Assembly: GCF_000688375.1 (NCBI RefSeq) | Contig: NZ_JIAF01000004.1 | Coordinates: forward strand, 1,798,001 to 1,862,000 | Source of the DNA: Prevotella sp. HUN102 | GTDB lineage: Bacteria > Bacteroidota > Bacteroidia > Bacteroidales > Bacteroidaceae | DNA: 64,000 nt | Reading direction: 5' to 3' | In this document: piece by piece, positions 35,961 through 44,276 of the stretch | Layout: each line of letters opens with the position of its first letter | Position numbering within the stretch: the stretch's first letter is position 1 | Notes under the pieces: generated by a model | Databases searched by the model: none | Told to the model about the DNA's origin: nothing | The model's input: only the letters and a program-made list of their open reading frames with translations | Made by a program: the position numbers and the translations under genes

Positions 35961-36356
35961 ATGGAAAAGAAACGTCTGAATGTTGTTTGCGCCATCATTC
36001 GTGAAGGCGACAAATATCTTTGTACACAGAGGCTGAGAAAGGGGCCTTCATACATTGCAGAACGCTGGGAATTTCCCGGCGGAAAAGTCGAAGACAATGA
36101 AAACGACTATGAGGCTTTGCGCCGTGAAATACGCGAGGAAATGGATTGGGACATCTATGTTGGCAGCAGACTGGGAACTATCGAACACGAATATCCTGAC
36201 TTTATTCTCAAACTTACTGCCTACGATTGTCTGGCACGCGACAATGAATTTAAGCTTTTGGCCCATCTTGATTCCAAATGGCTTACCAAAGAAGAATTTC
36301 CATCATTGGAATGGACGGAAGCCGATAAAATCCTCATCCAAGCACTATGGAAGTAA
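35961..36356 (+). CDS. MutT-like Nudix hydrolase
   Basis: A 131-residue Nudix enzyme, probably clearing oxidised dNTPs such as 8-oxo-dGTP. The Nudix box is FPGGKVEDNENDYEALRREI, then REEMDW (about residues 38-62), with the RExxEE core intact; the final Gly of the consensus is replaced by Asp. The C-terminal SKWLTKEEFPSLEWTEADKIL matches MutT/CTP-type members. Its last 10 bases overlap the next gene, which indicates translational coupling. The upstream -7 box supports it as first gene of a three-gene cluster. Confidence 0.92.
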   Translation: MEKKRLNVVCAIIREGDKYLCTQRLRKGPSYIAERWEFPGGKVEDNENDYEALRREIREEMDWDIYVGSRLGTIEHEYPDFILKLTAYDCLARDNEFKLLAHLDSKWLTKEEFPSLEWTEADKILIQALWK

Positions 36357-37009
36357 TTGTAAGCAATGAAATAGGAAGTGTCTGCCCAACATTCGTTGGT
36401 GCTTGCGTGGATGCAAAGGTCAAGAATACAAAATACTGTCAGGCACTATGGGACGAAATTAACGCATTGACTGAAAGGTTTTGCGCAGAACTCACAACCG
36501 AAACGTTGAAAGATATTTCTGGCATAGCTGCCACACGCAGAGTTTATCGTGCTTGCGGGAAAGACCCATCGCGTTATCGTCCTGCTTCCGAAGCCCTAAT
36601 CCGCCGTATATTGCAAGGTAAGGAACTCTATCAGATTGACACATTGGTAGACCTTATCAACCTTGCATCTATCGCCTACGGCTACAGTATTGGTGGTTTC
36701 GATGCCGATAAATTTGTTGGCACAACGCTCACGCTCGGTATCGGCAAAGAAGGCGAACCCTATGAAGGTATCGGACGAGGTATGATCAACATTCACGGAT
36801 TGCCTGTATATCGTGATGCAGAAGGAGGTGTAGGAACTCCCACATCCGACAATGAGCGTACGAAAATTGATACCAACACCACTCATCTTGTTGTTCTTAT
36901 CAATGGCTACGACGGCAATGAAGAGAATGTGCGCAAGAATGCAGAGTTTATTCAGGAACTTTTGAGAAAGTATTGCGAGAGCGACGGTGGAACTTACACA
37001 ATGTATTAG
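36347..37009 (+). CDS. B3/B4 tRNA-binding domain protein
   Basis: A 220-residue protein consisting of a B3/B4 domain, as found in the beta subunit of phenylalanyl-tRNA synthetase and as stand-alone proteins. Recognisable blocks are TRRVYRACGKDPSRYRPASEALIRRI (split by the family as 'YRxxGxDPsRYRPSxEALxRR'), VDLINLASIAYGYSIGGFD and the DTNTTHLVVLINGYDG end. Stand-alone members may edit mischarged tRNA or bind a nucleotide; the role is unproven. It overlaps mutT by 10 bases. Confidence 0.85.
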   Translation: MEVIVSNEIGSVCPTFVGACVDAKVKNTKYCQALWDEINALTERFCAELTTETLKDISGIAATRRVYRACGKDPSRYRPASEALIRRILQGKELYQIDTLVDLINLASIAYGYSIGGFDADKFVGTTLTLGIGKEGEPYEGIGRGMINIHGLPVYRDAEGGVGTPTSDNERTKIDTNTTHLVVLINGYDGNEENVRKNAEFIQELLRKYCESDGGTYTMY

Positions 37010-37064
37010 GTCATCCAAAGCTCACAACGGAAGAACAGGAAAATACAATCAACTTGAAGAAATT

Positions 37065-39215
37065 ATGAACAGCAACGAACAACCAGACAAAATAACTCCT
37101 TCGCTTCAGGGGTACGAAGATACTGCCCGTATGCAATCCCTCATTTCGAAACTCAACGCAGCTTCAGATGCCTACTACAATGGACAGGCTGAACTGATGT
37201 CTGACCACGAATGGGATGCAGCCTTCGATGAATTAAAGAGACTGGAAGAAGCCACCGGCACTATCCTACCCAATTCCCCAACGGCAAATGTAAGTGCAGA
37301 CAATGTGGCAGGTACAAAAGAGGAACACGAATTTGCTACACTTTCATTGGCAAAAACCAAGAAGCCCGAAGAACTTGTGAAATGGGCGGAAGGCCGTCCT
37401 ATATGGCTTTCTTGGAAATTGGACGGTTTAACGCTCGTAGCAACTTACGATAATGGCAGATTAACTAAGGTGGTTACACGTGGGAATGGGCATATCGGCA
37501 CGAATATCACGCATTTGTCGAAGGCCATCGACGGCATTCTTCCAACAATAAATAACACGGGACATATCGTAATCCGTGGCGAAGCCGTTATCAGTTATAC
37601 TGATTTCAACCAGTTCAATCTTGAATCAGAAGAAGAATATGCAAACCCCCGCAATCTCGCTTCGGGTTCTCTGACACTCAAAGATATAAACGAAGTAAAA
37701 GCACGACACCTCCGTTGGATTCCATTTACTCTCGTTTATAGCGATGAAGAGCACACGTCGTGGGGCGAACAAATGCAATTCCTTGAAAAACTCGGCTTTA
37801 AGACAGTCGATCACGAGGAAATCAGCAATCCAACATTAGATAATATAGAATCCGTTATTGATAAATGGACAAGGAGATTACAAGGAGAAAAAGCCTATCC
37901 AAACCTATCTAAGGGAAGGAATGCCGCAGTTGATAGTGAGGGTTTACTTTTGTTGGATACGCCAACAGCCAATGAGCAAACAAGAAAATCTTCTTCTTTG
38001 GAAAAACCTGAAAGAGTTTCAGCCTTCGATTATCCCGTTGATGGTCTCGTAATCTGCTACGACGACACGGAATTTGCAGCAAGTGGGTCAGTAACTGGGC
38101 ATCACGCGACACGTGGGGGATATGCTTTCAAATGGCAAGATGAAAGCGCAGAAACGAAATTGGAGTATATAGAATGGTCGTGTGCAGCTTCCACAATATC
38201 ACCAGTAGCCGTATTCAAGCCTGTTGAGTTGGAAGGAACAACAGTAAAACGTGCAAGTCTCTGCAATATTTCTGAATGCGAGCGACTGGGAATTGGCGAC
38301 AAAGGAACGAAAATTTCAGTAATTAAAGCCAATAAAATAATTCCGAAAGTTATCAATGTTACTGAAAGATTGGGCGTTCTCACAATTCCTGAAACTTGTC
38401 CGGTATGCAAAGCTCAGACAGTAATTACTGAAAGTGAAAGCAGCAATACAAAAACCTTACATTGCACAAACGAATATTGTCCGGCAAAACAACTCAAGAA
38501 ATTCGCCCGTTTCGTTTCAAAAGAAGGTGTAAATATCGACGGTCTGTCGGAACAGACTGTTCAAAAATTCATCAATCTTGGATGGGTGTCAGAATATGCC
38601 GACCTTTTCCATCTCAATGAGCACGCCAACGAACTGCGTGTTATGGAGGGTTTCGGCGACAAGAGCGTCAAGAAACTGTTGGATTCCATAGCAAAAGCTC
38701 GAACTGTTGAAGCACGGCGATTGCTTTTCGCCCTCAATATTCCATTAGTAGGGCAAGATGTCTGCACACGCTTGCTATCCTCTCAGCCATTGGAAGAACT
38801 GATTAGCACGGCAAGAACGACTGATGATTCCACCGTCTTCTCATCCATTGACGGTATCGGACCGGAAAAGAGTTCCAGTTTCGTTAAATGGATGCAGGAT
38901 GAAAACAATAAAAAAGTTTTGGACAACCTGCTTTCGGAGCTAACCATCACACAAACATCGAAAGAATCGCAAGGTGCACGATGCGAAGGACTTACATTTG
39001 TTGTTACAGGCGACGTACATCATTACAAGAACAGAAATGAATTGAAAGCCTACATCGAAAGTCAAGGTGGTAAGGTTACCGGCAGTGTTTCCAAATCTAC
39101 CAACTATCTTATTAATAATGACGTAAACAGCACTTCCGGAAAGAACAAGAAAGCACAGCAACTGAACATTCCTATCATTTCGGAAGACCAATTCATTGAG
39201 AGATTTAGTTCTTAG
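37065..39215 (+). CDS. Divergent NAD+-dependent DNA ligase (LigA family)
   Basis: A 716-residue protein with the full LigA order. Domain Ia holds NAD-binding residues (LNAASDAYYNGQ, SDHEWDAAFDELKRLE). In the adenylation domain the catalytic Lys lies in SWKLDG, TRGNG replaces the common TRGDG, and the domain ends near YPVDGLVI and RGGYAFKW. The OB-fold region begins ISPVAVFKPVELEG. A Cys4 zinc finger (CPVC...CTNEYC) is followed by helix-hairpin-helix repeats and a BRCT domain (CEGLTFVVTGDV...). A linker of about 40 residues before YPVDGLVI is absent from standard LigA and makes it longer than the usual 670. It follows the B3/B4 gene after 55 bases. It may be a second ligase rather than the housekeeping one. 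The ATG at 37065 is favoured over the in-frame upstream start, which lies inside the previous gene. Confidence 0.9.
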   Translation: MNSNEQPDKITPSLQGYEDTARMQSLISKLNAASDAYYNGQAELMSDHEWDAAFDELKRLEEATGTILPNSPTANVSADNVAGTKEEHEFATLSLAKTKKPEELVKWAEGRPIWLSWKLDGLTLVATYDNGRLTKVVTRGNGHIGTNITHLSKAIDGILPTINNTGHIVIRGEAVISYTDFNQFNLESEEEYANPRNLASGSLTLKDINEVKARHLRWIPFTLVYSDEEHTSWGEQMQFLEKLGFKTVDHEEISNPTLDNIESVIDKWTRRLQGEKAYPNLSKGRNAAVDSEGLLLLDTPTANEQTRKSSSLEKPERVSAFDYPVDGLVICYDDTEFAASGSVTGHHATRGGYAFKWQDESAETKLEYIEWSCAASTISPVAVFKPVELEGTTVKRASLCNISECERLGIGDKGTKISVIKANKIIPKVINVTERLGVLTIPETCPVCKAQTVITESESSNTKTLHCTNEYCPAKQLKKFARFVSKEGVNIDGLSEQTVQKFINLGWVSEYADLFHLNEHANELRVMEGFGDKSVKKLLDSIAKARTVEARRLLFALNIPLVGQDVCTRLLSSQPLEELISTARTTDDSTVFSSIDGIGPEKSSSFVKWMQDENNKKVLDNLLSELTITQTSKESQGARCEGLTFVVTGDVHHYKNRNELKAYIESQGGKVTGSVSKSTNYLINNDVNSTSGKNKKAQQLNIPIISEDQFIERFSS

Positions 39216-39235
39216 CCTATTCTTAAGACACTCTA

Positions 39236-39286
39236 CAACCAACAAACAGCTACTGTCCTAAACGGGTCGTAGCTGTTTATTGGTTG
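39236..39286. other. Long imperfect stem-loop after the ligase gene
   Basis: AACAGCTAC and an outer CAACCAA (39236-39253) pair with GTAGCTGTT and TTGGTTG (39269-39286), with a 2-base internal mismatch between the two stems. The loop is 15 bases. There is no U tract, so it is not a classic intrinsic terminator, although it may stabilise or end the ligase mRNA. Confidence 0.4.
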
Positions 39287-39410
39287 TCTACCCCCACGGT
39301 ATCAAAGAGATACTTGGCATAAACGTAGTGTCTATGGACATAATAAATTACAGACAAGCAGCCCCTACAAACGTCATAACAGAATTACACTTCTAACTTG
39401 AACGCCTAAT

Positions 39411-40136
39411 TTATATATGATGGTATATTTCTTCAAATGGAATTCGGAAGCGATCTCCCCAAACGCCGTCGGACAAACGAATGCCGCAGGTAATTATCAT
39501 ATTGATTTCGCAGTTATAAGGGAGATTCAATGCTTTCTTAACCAGTCGGCTATCAAAGCCTTCAAGAGGACAGGTATCGTAACCCTCTTCGCTCATTGCA
39601 AGCATAAACGTCTGGACTGCAAGCGCACAACTCTTATGGACAACAACTCTAACGTCTCCTTCTGATACTTGCCGAACAATCGGTCTGAAGACTCCGATAG
39701 TCTGAGCAAGCATCTTTCGTCCTAAACCTGCCATACCAAAGAAACGGGAATAAAGGAGAGGCATAACCTTGCCATAATATAAATCCCATTTCTTTATACG
39801 CTTTTCTTGTTTTTCTTTGGGGCTATTGTGCCGAGTATTCTCTCGCTCAAAGACTTTTACAGCCTGTGCGTGAGCCTTGTACTTGTCTTGTCGGGTAACA
39901 TAAACCACCATCTGTTGGGCAGAGGTTGCAGTCAATTGATTGAGACAAGCCTTGGAAAGCAAAGTCATTGTGCCTTTATCAGTAACGTGATAGCACTCCC
40001 AAAGTTGCATATTGGAACTTGTCGGGGCGAGTGTAGACTTGCGGATACACTCCTTTACACGTTCTTTGTCTAAAGGTTTATTGGAATCAAAATGGCGAAC
40101 AGCCCGACGGTGGGACAATATTTCCTGTAATGTCAT
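39411..40136 (-). CDS. Nitroreductase-family flavoprotein
   Basis: A 241-residue FMN-dependent oxidoreductase. The FMN-binding N-terminus reads LQEILSHRRAVRHFDSNKPL, with Arg-rich HRRAVR. APTSSNMQLWECY gives the Ser-containing loop, and LAMSEEGYDTCPLEGF the Gly-rich C-terminal loop. Between these lies a basic, less conserved region. Family enzymes reduce nitroaromatics, quinones or flavins with NAD(P)H. The ATG at 40136 is preferred to a TTG at 40151. It stands alone, so the physiological substrate is unknown. Confidence 0.87.
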   Translation of the reverse strand: MTLQEILSHRRAVRHFDSNKPLDKERVKECIRKSTLAPTSSNMQLWECYHVTDKGTMTLLSKACLNQLTATSAQQMVVYVTRQDKYKAHAQAVKVFERENTRHNSPKEKQEKRIKKWDLYYGKVMPLLYSRFFGMAGLGRKMLAQTIGVFRPIVRQVSEGDVRVVVHKSCALAVQTFMLAMSEEGYDTCPLEGFDSRLVKKALNLPYNCEINMIITCGIRLSDGVWGDRFRIPFEEIYHHI

Positions 40137-40200
40137 AGAAGATGGAAACAAATAAAGATGTTGATTGATAACAGTCTAAAACTCATTGAAAATAATCTAA

Positions 40201-40237
40201 ACTGATAATGAGACCCTTATAAAGTTTCATTATCAGT
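40201..40237 (-). terminator. Terminator of serB
   Basis: ACTGATAATGA (40201-40211) pairs with TCATTATCAGT (40227-40237); on the minus strand TTAGATTATTTTC follows, on the plus strand TTTCTTTAC. Confidence 0.65.
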
Positions 40238-40271
40238 TTTCTTTACTTAGCACATAGTCCAAAAGCTGATT

Positions 40272-41519
40272 TTATAACTTGCCGGCATCGCCTAAGTAAC
40301 TATCCTTGAAACCGAGGAAGTAGAGCACTCCGTCAAGTCCGATAGTTGTAATGTTCTGTTCAGCAGTTGCCTGCACACGTGGCTTTGCGTGGAAAGCAAT
40401 ACCAAGACCGGCTTCTGAAATCATAGGAAGATCATTTGCACCATCTCCAACAGCGATAGTCTGTGCAAGATTTACCTTCTCAACCTGTGCAATGAGCTTC
40501 AGGAGTTCTGCTTTTCGTCTGCCATCCACAATCTCTCCGAGGTATCTTCCCGTGAGCTTATTGTTTTCATCTATTTCCAATTCATTGGCATAAACATAGT
40601 CGATACCGTATTTACGCTGAAGATATTCGCCGAAATAAGTGAATCCTCCACTCAGAATAGCAATCTTGTAACCACAGTTTTTCAATACGGTCATCAGTCT
40701 ATCGACACCTTCAGTAATAGGAAGGTTCTCAGCAATCTCTTGCATAACCCTCGCATCAAGTCCCTTCAAAAGAGCAACACGTTCCGTGAAACTCTCCTTG
40801 AAGTCTATTTCTCCACGCATTGCACGTTCGGTAATCTCAGCAACTTTGTCTCCTACACCGGCTCTCTTTGCCAATTCGTCGATACATTCTGTCTGGATGA
40901 GCGTTGAATCCATATCAAAACAAATGAGACGGCGCATTCTTCGATACATAGTATCCTTTTGCAAAGAGAAGTCCACCTCCTGTTCGTGGCTCATCTGCAT
41001 CAGTTCTGCCTGAAGCTCATCGTAATTTCTCGGAGTTCCACGCAATGAAAACTCGATGCACGCACGGACATTCAGGTTCTGTTTCTTGATACTCTGTCTA
41101 CCAGTAAGGCGCAAAATAGAGTCGATGTTCATCCCCTGACCTGCAATAATCTTGGTTGCAGCCTCGATATTCTTAGCTGAAAGCGAACGGCCAATGATTG
41201 TCAGGATATATCTGTTCTTTCCCTGTTGGTCTACCCATTCTTCATACTCATCGTCATCGACAGGAGAGAAACCAATGTTCACTCTCAGTTCGGTTGCCTT
41301 AAACAGCAATTCCTTCATTACCTTACCAGAATTTTCGTCAGTTGTGCGGATTAAAATACCAAGTGATAAGGTAGAATGGATATCTGCCTGACCAATATCC
41401 AGAATATGCGCATCGTATTTTGCAAGGATTTCCATTACTGATGCAGTAAGTCCCGGACGGTCTTCACCTGTGATACGAATCAATATCTGTTCTTCTTTTG
41501 TGTTCTTATTATCTTTCAT
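40272..41519 (-). CDS. serB: Phosphoserine phosphatase with N-terminal ACT domains
   Basis: A 415-residue enzyme that makes L-serine from phosphoserine. Two ACT-type regulatory domains come first (IRITGEDRPGLTASVMEIL near residues 14-32; LTIIGRSLSAKNIEAATKII near 106-125). A HAD phosphatase follows: catalytic FDMDSTLI (Asp202 and Asp204), SGGFTY, a Lys in RRKAELL and GDGANDLPM. The ACT domains suggest feedback control by serine. It is monocistronic and has its own promoter and terminator. Confidence 0.96.
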   Translation of the reverse strand: MKDNKNTKEEQILIRITGEDRPGLTASVMEILAKYDAHILDIGQADIHSTLSLGILIRTTDENSGKVMKELLFKATELRVNIGFSPVDDDEYEEWVDQQGKNRYILTIIGRSLSAKNIEAATKIIAGQGMNIDSILRLTGRQSIKKQNLNVRACIEFSLRGTPRNYDELQAELMQMSHEQEVDFSLQKDTMYRRMRRLICFDMDSTLIQTECIDELAKRAGVGDKVAEITERAMRGEIDFKESFTERVALLKGLDARVMQEIAENLPITEGVDRLMTVLKNCGYKIAILSGGFTYFGEYLQRKYGIDYVYANELEIDENNKLTGRYLGEIVDGRRKAELLKLIAQVEKVNLAQTIAVGDGANDLPMISEAGLGIAFHAKPRVQATAEQNITTIGLDGVLYFLGFKDSYLGDAGKL

Positions 41520-41539
41520 ATCGTTATGTATTGATAGTG

Positions 41540-41547
41540 CAAAAATA
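41540..41547 (-). promoter_or_regulatory. serB promoter -7 box
   Basis: The minus strand reads TATTTTTG, 20 bases before the ATG at 41519. Confidence 0.65.
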
Positions 41548-41584
41548 CAAACTTATTACGATGTGAGCAAGTTTTAGACTATGA

Positions 41585-41640
41585 ATAAAATAAGAAAGCT
41601 GCCAACCATACACAGAATGTACAGCCACAGCTTTCGCCTT
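41585..41640 (-). terminator. Terminator candidate of the ptb-buk operon
   Basis: GAAAGCTG (41594-41601) pairs with CAGCTTTC (41628-41635); on the minus strand TTATTTTATTC follows. It lies over 200 bases past the buk stop; nothing else is recognised in the 331-base gap 41520-41850 except the serB promoter. Confidence 0.55.
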
Positions 41641-41850
41641 CTTTCTCTTTTCTCATATTCAGTATATCCTATGAGAGTCAATAAGCTAAAACAAATCAAA
41701 ACGCATTGTGTCAATATCAGTTCTCCTAACCCACTCCCACTCTTTCAAGGAAGAGGATAAAGAAATGGATTCGGCATCCAATGCGCATTGACCATATAAT
41801 CAACAAACCATCTGCCCATTCCGAGGAAAGAGCAGATGACAAAAATGATT

Positions 41851-42912
41851 CTAATATTCCTTTATTTCCTGCTGTCCACTGAGCGCAGCAACTGCATTCT
41901 CGGTCAATGCGAGCATTTCATCCTGACCGGGGTAAACCTTTACCGGAGCAAGAAATTCAATTCGCTTCTTTAACAGACCAACGATATACTCGCTATAACA
42001 GAGCCCTCCTGTAAGGAGAATGGCATCTACCTTGCCACACAAAACTGCTCCTTCCGAAACGATAGCCTTCGCAATGTGCCAAACCATTGCATCCAAAATA
42101 GCCTTTGCGTGTTCGTCGCCCTCATTAATACGCTGCTCTACAATGCGCATATCATTAGTACCAAGATGTGCCAAAACGCCTGAACGTGCACTGAGTTTAC
42201 GAAGCATTTCTTCTTCGGTCAAATCTGTATTGTAGCACAAATGAACCAGTTCTGACAAAGGAAGCGTACCGGAACGCTCCGGAGAAAACGGTCCTTCTCC
42301 GTCCAAAGCATTGTTGGCATCAATAGCTTTACCCTTCTCGTGCGCTGCAATGGAAATGCCGCCACCCAAATGACAGATAATCAAATTCAACTTATCATAC
42401 TCAGAATTTATGTCGCGGGCATATCTCCGAGCAATAGCTTTCTGATTGAGTGCGTGCCAGATACAGATACGTGGAGCTTCGGGCAAACCTGAAACGTGTG
42501 CTTCGGGTGCCATTTCGTCCACCACTCCCGGGTCTGCAATGAAACTTTGACAATTTGGTATCAGTTCGGCAATCTCATAGGCGAGCATACATCCAAGGTC
42601 GCAAGCGTGCTGATGAACAGCCTGTTTCTGGTCTTCTATCATTTCTTCGCTAACTCGGAATACGCCACTCGGAACGGCTTTCGCCAAACCTCCTCGACCT
42701 ACTGTCGCATCGAAATCCAATGGAATGCCACGCTTCTCCAATTCCTGAAGAATATGCTGCTTGCGAAACTCGTATTGGTCGGAAACTTTCTCGAAATGCT
42801 TCAAGTCTTCTTTCGAGTGCTTTATATCCTCTACAAAGAGCAATTCATTGTCGTGAGCAACGGAAATCTTTGTAGATGTAGAACCGGGGTTAATCGCTAA
42901 AACCTTATACAT
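41851..42912 (-). CDS. buk: Butyrate kinase
   Basis: A 353-residue acetokinase-family enzyme that makes butyrate and ATP from butyryl phosphate; branched-chain acyl phosphates are also used by relatives. Motifs are INPGSTSTKISV (phosphate-binding N-terminus, residues 7-18), ICHLGGGISIAAHEKGKAIDANNAL (about 188-212) and ILLTGGLCYSEYI (about 304-316). It starts 7 bases after ptb. The pair provides the last two steps of butyrate or branched-chain acid formation from acyl-CoA. Confidence 0.97.
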   Translation of the reverse strand: MYKVLAINPGSTSTKISVAHDNELLFVEDIKHSKEDLKHFEKVSDQYEFRKQHILQELEKRGIPLDFDATVGRGGLAKAVPSGVFRVSEEMIEDQKQAVHQHACDLGCMLAYEIAELIPNCQSFIADPGVVDEMAPEAHVSGLPEAPRICIWHALNQKAIARRYARDINSEYDKLNLIICHLGGGISIAAHEKGKAIDANNALDGEGPFSPERSGTLPLSELVHLCYNTDLTEEEMLRKLSARSGVLAHLGTNDMRIVEQRINEGDEHAKAILDAMVWHIAKAIVSEGAVLCGKVDAILLTGGLCYSEYIVGLLKKRIEFLAPVKVYPGQDEMLALTENAVAALSGQQEIKEY

Positions 42913-42919
42913 AGTGTAA

Positions 42920-43831
42920 TTATGAGTCTATTGTTATCATTGTGGCAAGTGCCAGACTGTAAAATTTCGATTTATTGCTGTCTCCACGGCTTGGGAGAAC
43001 CACAGGAACCATCGGTCCCTTCAGCAAACCTGCCATTTCGGCATCAGCAAACAGCGTAATGCTCTTATAGAAGAGGTTGCCTGCCTCGATGTTTGGGAAG
43101 ATAAGCGCATCTGCCTCACCACCGATAGGAGAATCAATCTTCTTGATAGCCAATGCCTCGGCGCAGCAAGATGTCTTCAAATCCAATGGACCATCAACAA
43201 TGCAGTCGCCGAACACTCCCTCCTTTGCCATTTCTTTCAGTTGCAAATAGCCTTCCGTGTATGGGAAATGCTTTGCATCCACCTTCTCAGAACAGTGAAT
43301 GAGCGATACCTTTGGCTTTTCAACGTGGAATGCGTGGCAGAAATCCACTACATAACGAATCTGCGCCTGACGCTGCTCTTCCGTTGGATAAGGAATAACG
43401 GCAGCATCGGTAAAGAAAATCAACTTTGGATAGCTCGGGATTTTTGCTGCTGCAACGTGTGTCAGCACACTTCCTTTAGGTAAAATTCCCGTTTCCTTAT
43501 TGAGTACTGCACGAAGAAGGACGTCGGTATTTACGAATCCTTTCATCAAAACGTCTGCGCCACCGTCTCGCACAAGTGCTACTGCTTTTACTGAAGCGTC
43601 GGTAGGGTCATCTGCAAGAATTGTCTGGAATCTGTCTCCATATAATTCCTGACTCTGTTTTGAACAAATGAATATCGGTTCAATGAAACCTGCCTGAATG
43701 GCCATTTCTACTGCTTCTCTCGTATGGCCGTCTTCAGGCCATACCACTGCGACACGTTTTTGTATTTTCCGTTCAACCAAATGTTCTACAAGCTGGTTGA
43801 AATCTTTAATAGGCTCTGTTGGTTTAATCAT
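42920..43831 (-). CDS. ptb: Phosphate butyryltransferase
   Basis: A 303-residue acyltransferase converting butyryl-CoA and phosphate to butyryl phosphate. It belongs to the phosphotransacetylase fold: VAVVWPEDGHTREAVEMAIQAG, ADVLMKGFVNTDVLLRAVLN, and the GDCIVDGPLDLKTSC plus SPIGGEADALIFPNIEAGN C-terminus. The upstream in-frame ATG at 43879 lies on the -7 box, so the ATG at 43831 is chosen. It precedes buk in the operon. No butyryl-CoA synthesis genes are in the window. Confidence 0.96.
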   Translation of the reverse strand: MIKPTEPIKDFNQLVEHLVERKIQKRVAVVWPEDGHTREAVEMAIQAGFIEPIFICSKQSQELYGDRFQTILADDPTDASVKAVALVRDGGADVLMKGFVNTDVLLRAVLNKETGILPKGSVLTHVAAAKIPSYPKLIFFTDAAVIPYPTEEQRQAQIRYVVDFCHAFHVEKPKVSLIHCSEKVDAKHFPYTEGYLQLKEMAKEGVFGDCIVDGPLDLKTSCCAEALAIKKIDSPIGGEADALIFPNIEAGNLFYKSITLFADAEMAGLLKGPMVPVVLPSRGDSNKSKFYSLALATMITIDS

Positions 43832-43876
43832 AGATATTAATAGATTAAATGGATTCGTTTCGTTCTTGTTCGGAAG

Positions 43877-43884
43877 CAAAATTA
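43877..43884 (-). promoter_or_regulatory. ptb-buk promoter -7 box
   Basis: The minus strand reads TAATTTTG, 46 bases before the ATG at 43831; it rules out the upstream start. Confidence 0.6.
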
Positions 43885-44043
43885 CAAAATAGTTTTTTAA
43901 ATAGCAAAAAAATCAGCAATTTTCTATCAACGTTTTTTGCTTTTTTTTACTAAACGGCTTGCTATAAAATTCTTGTCATCAACCGAGAAACAGATACAAA
44001 TATAGCTGCCGTGAGCTATGAATATCTTGTTTATAAAAATACA

Positions 44044-44177
44044 TTTTACAAATAACCGATAAATGGAAAACAATCTTCGCACGATTGCAGTGCATTTTTG
44101 CGAAGATTGCACTGTATTCTTCGCACGATTGGAATCGAACGTTTTATCGATTAATTTTCAGACACTTACAAATCATC
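44044..44177 (-). repeat. Dispersed palindromic intergenic repeat, copy D (inverted)
   Basis: On the minus strand the left tag ATGATTTGTAAGTGTCTGAA (44157-44176) leads through CCAATCGTGCGAAGAATACAG, split as CCAATCGTGCGAAG and AATACAG. The core pairs CAATCTTCGCA (44071-44081) with TGCGAAGATTG (44099-44109). The right tag is CGGTTATTTGTAAAATGT. Its two ends are inverted copies of the ATGATTTG(C/T)AAGT word. It fills the gap between the ptb promoter and the peptide transporter terminator. Confidence 0.75.
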
Positions 44178-44221
44178 CATCAATAGAGATTCTGCATTGT
44201 TTTAGATTGCTGATTAATAAA

Positions 44222-44256
44222 AAACAAAAAGAGCGCATCATATTGATGCGCTCTTT
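44222..44256 (-). terminator. Terminator of the peptide transporter gene
   Basis: AAAGAGCGCATCA (44228-44240) pairs perfectly with TGATGCGCTCTTT (44244-44256) around a TAT loop; TTGTTTTT follows on the minus strand. Confidence 0.85.
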
Positions 44257-44276
44257 ATATTTTGATGATAATATCG

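Noticed and set aside
36987..37064. Upstream ATG of the ligase gene
   Set aside because: It lies inside the end of the B3/B4 gene, and LigA similarity starts after the ATG at 37065.
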